DNA of 9,652 nucleotides from Chloroflexota bacterium (GTDB taxonomy: Bacteria > Chloroflexota > Anaerolineae > Anaerolineales > E44-bin32): assembly GCA_026390045.1 (NCBI GenBank), contig JAPLGR010000116.1, positions 1 through 9,652 of the forward strand, read 5' to 3'. The position numbers were made by a program, and so were the translations under genes. The notes below the pieces were generated by a model, which saw only the letters and a list, made by a program, of their open reading frames with translations, did no database searches and was not told the origin of the DNA. Below are positions 6,645 through 9,652 of this stretch, piece after piece. Within the stretch, counting starts at the first letter, position 1. Each line of letters opens with the position of its first letter.

Positions 6645-7443
6645 ATGCAGACAGAACTGACTCAAGCCGGTCCACTATTGGATGCACAGGGCCGCCTTGC
6701 CCAGATCGGCTGGTCTCGCCGGCCGCTGCTGGACTGCAATCTCGAGCAGGCCCGCTTCTACGCGCTTCGCTGGTTCCAGCGGTTCCGAATGAAGCGATGG
6801 AACTACTACGCCATCTTCACGCCGCAGCGCTTCTTCTCGGCGACGATCGCCGATCTGGGTTACGCTGGCAACCTCTTCGTCTACACGCTCGATTTCGCCA
6901 GCGGGGACCTTCACGAGGAGGGGCTGGTGGTTCCGCTGGGGCGCGGCGTCGTCCTGATTCATCGAGTATGGTGGAGTGCGCGATGAGCTGCGGCCCGAGG
7001 CGTGCCTCGGTTCCCTCGACTGGGGACGCGGCGTCTGGGAGTACCGCAGCTACTGGAACTGGGCGAGCGCTTCGGGCTTCATGCCGCGTCCGGATGGCCG
7101 CACCATCGGGCTGAACCTCGGCCGCGGCTTCGGCGATCTGAGCAAGGCCACGGAGAACGCTGTCATCTTGGACGGGCGGATACACAAGCTCGGCGCTGTG
7201 CAATTCGATTACCGCTCGGGAGACTACATGCATCCCTGGCGCTTCACGGATGATGAGGGTCGACTTGACCTGACCTTCACGCCCTTCAAGGACCGCACGG
7301 CGCGAACGAACCTGGCGATCATCACCAGCGAGGTCCACCAGATGTTCGGGCGCTACAACGGACGCGTGACGCTGGACGACGGCAAGCCACTGGAGATCCG
7401 CGATCTGATCGGCTTTGCCGAAGAACATCACGCACGTTGGTGA
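6645..7443 (+). pseudogene. DUF2804 protein gene with central deletion and frameshift
   Basis: DUF2804 proteins are usually about 330-345 aa, of unknown function, with a beta-rich fold. The first frame (ATG 6645, CGGAGG four bases upstream) begins GPLLDAQGRLAQIGWSRRPL (residues 9-28), the family N-terminus, and is recognisable to PLGRGV (97-102, ending at 6950). It then runs into a stop at 6984-6986. The second frame picks up the family from about 6958 (IEYGGVRDEL), continues LDWGRGVWEYRSYWNW and GLNLGRGFGD, and ends with FAEEHHARW, the usual C-terminus, at 7443. The two parts give about 263 residues, so roughly 70-75 codons of the middle are missing and the frame is changed. This points to a deletion whose length is not a multiple of three, with its junction near 6951-6960. 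A short second product from GTG 6976 has no good ribosome site. The product is probably non-functional. Confidence 0.85.
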
Positions 7444-7599
7444 CCCTGTTCCCTCGTGGAGTTGCAGCGGGGCCGCGTCACCGGAGAGAGGGTCAGTCCC
7501 GGCTTCTGCCTTGGGGAGCGCCACGTCGACCCGCCTGAGGAGTTGGAGGGGCGCCCAATCGCGTGCCGGCCGTTGTGCCACCAAAGAGAGAACCCGCCG

Positions 7600-8193
7600 A
7601 TGCCTGCGCCAGTTGTCCGCGAGCTTACGCCTGACCTTCTGTCCGATTGGCTGGCCTTCTTCGACCATGATGCGTTCGCCGACCATGCGGAGTGGGCAGG
7701 GTGCTACTGTCATTTCTTCCACGCCGATCACACTGAAAAGGATTGGGACGCCAGGACCGCAGAGGAGAATCGGGCGGCATCGAGCGCCCTGATCCTCTCA
7801 GGGCGGCTGCGTGGGTACCTTGCCTACCTTGATGAGAAGCCTGCTGGCTGGTGCCAGGCAGCTCCGCGTTGGCTCATCCCGAACATCGCCAGCGATCCAT
7901 CCCTGGCCATCAGCGACGCAAGCGAGGTGGGTTCGATTGCGTGCTTTATCGTCGCGCGACCGTATCGTGGACTGGGCGTGGCCAGGCACCTGCTCGGCGC
8001 GGCCTGCGCCGGCTTCCGGGCCCAGGGGCTGCGAATCGCGGAGGCCTACCCGAGCGTGCAGGCCCAGGGCGACGCAGCCAACTACCATGGGCCCCTGAGC
8101 CTCTACCTCAGCATGGGCTTCTTCCCGCGCGCAGAGATCGACAGGGTCTCGGTCGTAAGGAAGGCCCTGACGCCGGTGTCCCCTGGGGCTTGA
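7600..8193 (+). CDS. GNAT-family N-acetyltransferase, 197 aa
   Basis: This is a single-domain GNAT enzyme. Motif A is clear: the strand ACFIVARPYRG, then LGVARHLLGAA (114-135), with R123-G124-L125-G126-V127-A128 as the acetyl-CoA pyrophosphate loop. The segment WAGCYCHFFHADH (32-44) followed by WDARTAEENRA (49-59) is characteristic of one GNAT subgroup that often carries the GCYC cysteine pair (Cys35 and Cys37). The end (LYLSMGFFPRAEID) is the usual final GNAT strand and turn. ATG 7600 is chosen because AGAGAG precedes it by nine bases and family homology begins here. The frame is open back to GTG 7456, but that stretch does not look like protein. The substrate is unknown. The gene stands alone, about 157 bases after the DUF2804 remnant and with a 536-base gap after it. 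Confidence 0.9.
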   Translation: MPAPVVRELTPDLLSDWLAFFDHDAFADHAEWAGCYCHFFHADHTEKDWDARTAEENRAASSALILSGRLRGYLAYLDEKPAGWCQAAPRWLIPNIASDPSLAISDASEVGSIACFIVARPYRGLGVARHLLGAACAGFRAQGLRIAEAYPSVQAQGDAANYHGPLSLYLSMGFFPRAEIDRVSVVRKALTPVSPGA

Positions 8194-8264
8194 CGACCGC
8201 CCGGCACTTGCCTCCAGTCAAGATGGCAGGCAATCTCCATCGCGCCTCCGGCGGGCGACTAGCC

Positions 8265-8282
8265 CTGTCAGGTTCCTGTCAG
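8265..8282 (+). promoter_or_regulatory. Pho-box-like direct repeat
   Basis: CTGTCAG-GTTC-CTGTCAG is a perfect seven-base direct repeat with an 11-base period, the geometry of PhoB/PhoP sites (two CTGTCA-type half-sites separated by four bases). The usual spacer is A/T-rich; here it is GTTC. No good -10 box follows at the expected distance, and the next gene starts about 450 bases downstream, so a working Pho site is uncertain. Confidence 0.3.
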
Positions 8283-8534
8283 AGAGAATCTCGGGCGCGA
8301 ACTGCGTGGGTGAAGCATGATCTGCGTTGACAATAACGGCGCCGAGTCCGCATGTAAGTTCTTTCTCCAAGCACCTTCGTGAATTGGCGCTGCGGGGTTC
8401 GGCGCCTTCTCGCTGAGAAGCCTGGGCAAGAAGCCTTGAGGCCCGTGAAGTCCATCCCAAATGGGTCACGTATCGCGACCGGCGCGGATGTGCTACCATA
8501 TTGTGTAGACACCGAGCCGACCGTAGGCCAGCCA

Positions 8535-8558
8535 GCGCTGCCGGCATCATGGCAGCGC
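8535..8558 (+). other. hairpin 1 in the DUF3597 upstream region
   Basis: GCGCTGCC and GGCAGCGC pair perfectly over eight bases around an eight-base loop. It is the first of two adjacent stems. No T-run follows, and it lies far from the preceding stop, so it is more likely a leader or RNA structure than the terminator of the acetyltransferase gene. Confidence 0.45.
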
Positions 8559-8569
8559 GCGATGCGTCC

Positions 8570-8609
8570 GCCCCCGGCGCCGGACCATCGTGCTGGGCCG
8601 GTCGGGGGC
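8570..8609 (+). other. hairpin 2 in the DUF3597 upstream region
   Basis: GCCCCCG (8570-8576) pairs with CGGGGGC (8603-8609), and CCGG (8580-8583) with CCGG (8598-8601), separated by an asymmetric internal loop (GCG against T). The terminal loop is 14 bases. The stem is very GC-rich and starts 11 bases after hairpin 1 ends. Confidence 0.45.
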
Positions 8610-8729
8610 AGAGGCTCCGGTGCGCGCCGGGTACGCCCGAAGGGAGGTGCTACAACACACCACAGGTTACCGCATGGAATCCCCGAACGATCACACGCAG
8701 TAGTGACACGCCAAGAAGAGGAGAAAGCA

Positions 8730-9137
8730 ATGGCATCGGGAATCTTTGGAAAGATACTTGAGAAGCTCGGCTTCAACAAGGAAGTCACCAAGGCTGCGGT
8801 TGCCACAGCAACGAAGTACCCCACCGGGGTCGGGAACTTCCCCACCGCTCCGGCTGCCGCGAAGTCGGTTGCGATCTCTCCGGTCGACGTGGTCAAGAAG
8901 CTTGAGGGCCTGGCGGCCAAGAACCCGCAGAAGCTGGATTGGAAGGTCTCGATCGTTGACCTCATGAAGCTCCTGGGGCTGGACAGTAGCATTCAGGCGC
9001 GCAAGGAACTGGCAACCGAACTGGGTTGCCCTGTCGACAAGATGGCCGATTCGGCGGCGATGAACACCTGGCTCCACAAGGTCGTGTTGCGGAAGCTCGC
9101 TGAGAACGGCGGGAACATCCCGAAGGAACTTCTGTAG
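8730..9137 (+). CDS. DUF3597 domain-containing protein, 135 aa
   Basis: The C-terminal part (about 49-133) matches DUF3597: SPVDVVKKLEGLAAKNP, LDWKVSIVDLMKLLGLDSS, RKELATELG, and the ending SAAMNTWLHKVVLRKLAENGG. The fold is all-helical and the function unknown; related domains are small, soluble proteins. The N-terminus (GIFGKILEKLGF) is an amphipathic helix typical of the family. It is joined to the domain by a Pro/Ala/Gly linker (about 30-48), which here lacks the long Ala/Pro repeats some members have. The start is firm: GAGGAG lies six bases before the ATG. It has one Cys (C100) and no signal peptide or membrane helix. A hairpin 12 bases past the stop probably ends transcription. The long structured upstream region is the only hint about regulation. 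Confidence 0.92.
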   Translation: MASGIFGKILEKLGFNKEVTKAAVATATKYPTGVGNFPTAPAAAKSVAISPVDVVKKLEGLAAKNPQKLDWKVSIVDLMKLLGLDSSIQARKELATELGCPVDKMADSAAMNTWLHKVVLRKLAENGGNIPKELL

Positions 9138-9149
9138 ACTGACCTGGCG

Positions 9150-9175
9150 GGCCAGCTCCCCGAACGGGAGCGGCC
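9150..9175 (+). terminator. terminator-like hairpin after DUF3597
   Basis: GGCC-A-GCTCCC (9150-9160) pairs with GGGAGC-GGCC (9166-9175), giving ten base pairs with a one-base bulge and a five-base loop. It starts 12 bases after the stop codon. An alternative stem, GCGGCC (9170-9175) with GGCCGC (9185-9190), would exclude it. There is no T-run. Confidence 0.5.
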
Positions 9176-9309
9176 ACTTGTCGGGGCCGCCGTTTCTGAA
9201 ACGCTTGGCTGCCGTTGAGTGGCCTGCGTCCCGGTATCGTTCGGAGGAGCCTGTTCCGAAACGAAGACGCGGCAAAGCGCCGGTCAGACGGCGCCACAAG
9301 CGAGGCTAG

Positions 9310-9652
9310 CAGGCTGCTGAAAAAGCCGGTTTGAAAGGAATCCTCCCCTTCATCCCTTTCCCCAGGGATCCATCTTCCTGTTCCCATGTCGCGCTCTTTC
9401 TCTTTTCTCCATGCTTTCTCTTTCCTTCTTCCACCCTTTGGCTATGCCGTTACCGTCCCCCTCAGAAGTTTTCGAATCCGAATCAAGTTGTATATCCCCA
9501 TCCGTAAGATAAAGAACCAATTCACCAGCTTCTCCCCACGGTAGACCAGTTTCCTCAATAACCCGATCGTCTTGCCCCACCCAAACACCTCTTCCACCCG
9601 CTTGCGTTTTAGCTGACTGATCCCGTACCCCGGATGCCGTGTGGTGCGACCA
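9310..9652 (-). mobile_element. 3' end of an IS5-family insertion sequence (partial)
   Basis: The C-terminal codons of an IS5-type transposase lie on the minus strand at the window edge. On the outer side a terminal-repeat-like sequence, AGGCTGCTGAAAAAGC (9311-9326), is of the kind found at the ends of many such elements. I place the element end at about 9310. CTAG (9306-9309) directly outside could be half of a target duplication. Base composition drops clearly here compared with the rest of the window, which fits foreign DNA. The other end lies beyond the window. Confidence 0.75.
9442..9652 (-). CDS. IS5-family transposase, C-terminal 69 residues
   Basis: Read from the right edge, the minus strand encodes GRTTRHPGYGISQLKRKR, then VEEVFGWGKTIGLLRKLVYR and so on to a TAG at 9442-9444. 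This is the C-terminal part of the DDE transposase of the IS5 group, which cuts and joins the element ends. The last catalytic Glu and its surroundings are visible as R-x3-E-x6-K (residues 16, 20 and 27 of the fragment), followed by the usual FGWGKT and a closing helix with YNLIRIRKLL. The N-terminal part with both catalytic Asp residues lies outside the window, so intactness cannot be judged. A purine-rich, non-coding 3' stretch of about 130 bases separates the stop from the presumed element end. The frame shown as an open minus-strand ORF at 9350-9580 is not the real one. Confidence 0.88.
   Translation of the reverse strand, partial: GRTTRHPGYGISQLKRKRVEEVFGWGKTIGLLRKLVYRGEKLVNWFFILRMGIYNLIRIRKLLRGTVTA

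Larger units (their letters stand above)
8194..8729 (+). other. 536-nt non-coding region before DUF3597
   Basis: This is the longest gene-free stretch. It holds a Pho-box-like direct repeat (8265-8282), an isolated TTGACA (8327-8332) with no convincing -10 box at normal spacing, an AT-richer patch around 8497-8513, two tandem hairpins (8535-8558 and 8570-8609), and the ribosome site for the next gene (GAGGAG, 8718-8723). Open frames on both strands here show no family likeness and look like chance in GC-rich DNA. It could be a long 5' leader or contain a small RNA. Confidence 0.5.

Noticed and set aside
7456..7599. Longer start for the second GNAT protein
   Set aside because: The extension translates intergenic-looking sequence; family homology starts right after ATG 7600.
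6817..7731. Long minus-strand open frame of 304 codons
   Set aside because: It lies antisense to the DUF2804 remnant and the start of the GNAT gene, both recognisable on the + strand. Its protein is Arg/Pro-rich and matches nothing I know; such mirror frames are common in GC-rich genes.
8327..8332. TTGACA as a perfect -35 box
   Set aside because: At 16-19 bases spacing there is no acceptable -10 hexamer; the best partner, TGTAAG, is about 20 bases away.
8218..8550. Minus-strand ORF of 110 codons in the long intergenic region
   Set aside because: There is no good ribosome site and no domain, and composition fits chance in GC-rich DNA. It would need homologues to be believed.
1..9652. CRISPR array, tRNA or rRNA gene, defence island
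   Set aside because: No regularly spaced repeats, cloverleaf-like segments or ribosomal motifs were seen, and no gene belongs to a known defence family.

Overview
The window is bacterial, high-GC DNA (roughly 60-65% by eye) with ordinary Shine-Dalgarno sites (GGAGG-like) ahead of most genes. Every recognisable gene lies on the + strand except a transposase fragment at the right edge. The mix (orphan lipoprotein, tandem GNAT acetyltransferase, DUF2804, DUF3597, ICMT-type methyltransferase, HSL-type esterase) looks like an environmental bacterium. A Chloroflexota-like lineage is my guess from the flavour of the proteins and is not proven by any marker gene.

Layout from left to right: a possible hairpin from an upstream gene; an 86-aa coiled-coil hypothetical (171-431); a Nudix hydrolase broken by a -1 frameshift (595-1055); a flavodoxin with an in-frame TAG at codon 58 (1274-1756); a four-helix membrane protein starting at GTG (1859-2431) followed by a strong hairpin; a 313-nt gap with a candidate promoter; a 250-aa lipoprotein with blade-like repeats (2745-3497); an HSL-family alpha/beta hydrolase (3674-4576); a 345-aa two-domain GNAT protein (4663-5700); an ICMT-type membrane methyltransferase (5746-6429) followed by a hairpin; a DUF2804 gene that has lost its central part (6645-7443); a second, single-domain GNAT acetyltransferase (7600-8193); a 536-nt non-coding stretch with a Pho-box-like direct repeat and two tandem hairpins; a DUF3597 gene (8730-9137) with a terminator-like hairpin; and the 3' end of an IS5-family insertion sequence on the minus strand (about 9310 to the window edge).

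The genes do not form an evident pathway. Spacing is loose (45 to about 540 nt), so most look singly transcribed; only the GNAT/ICMT pair (45 nt apart) could be a small operon. The most striking regional property is decay: three of ten recognisable chromosomal genes are disrupted by three different lesion types (single-base loss, nonsense codon, internal deletion) near an insertion sequence. I found no CRISPR array, RNA gene or phage module, and no coherent new defence or metabolic system. The best leads are the regulatory or structured non-coding stretches and the broken genes.
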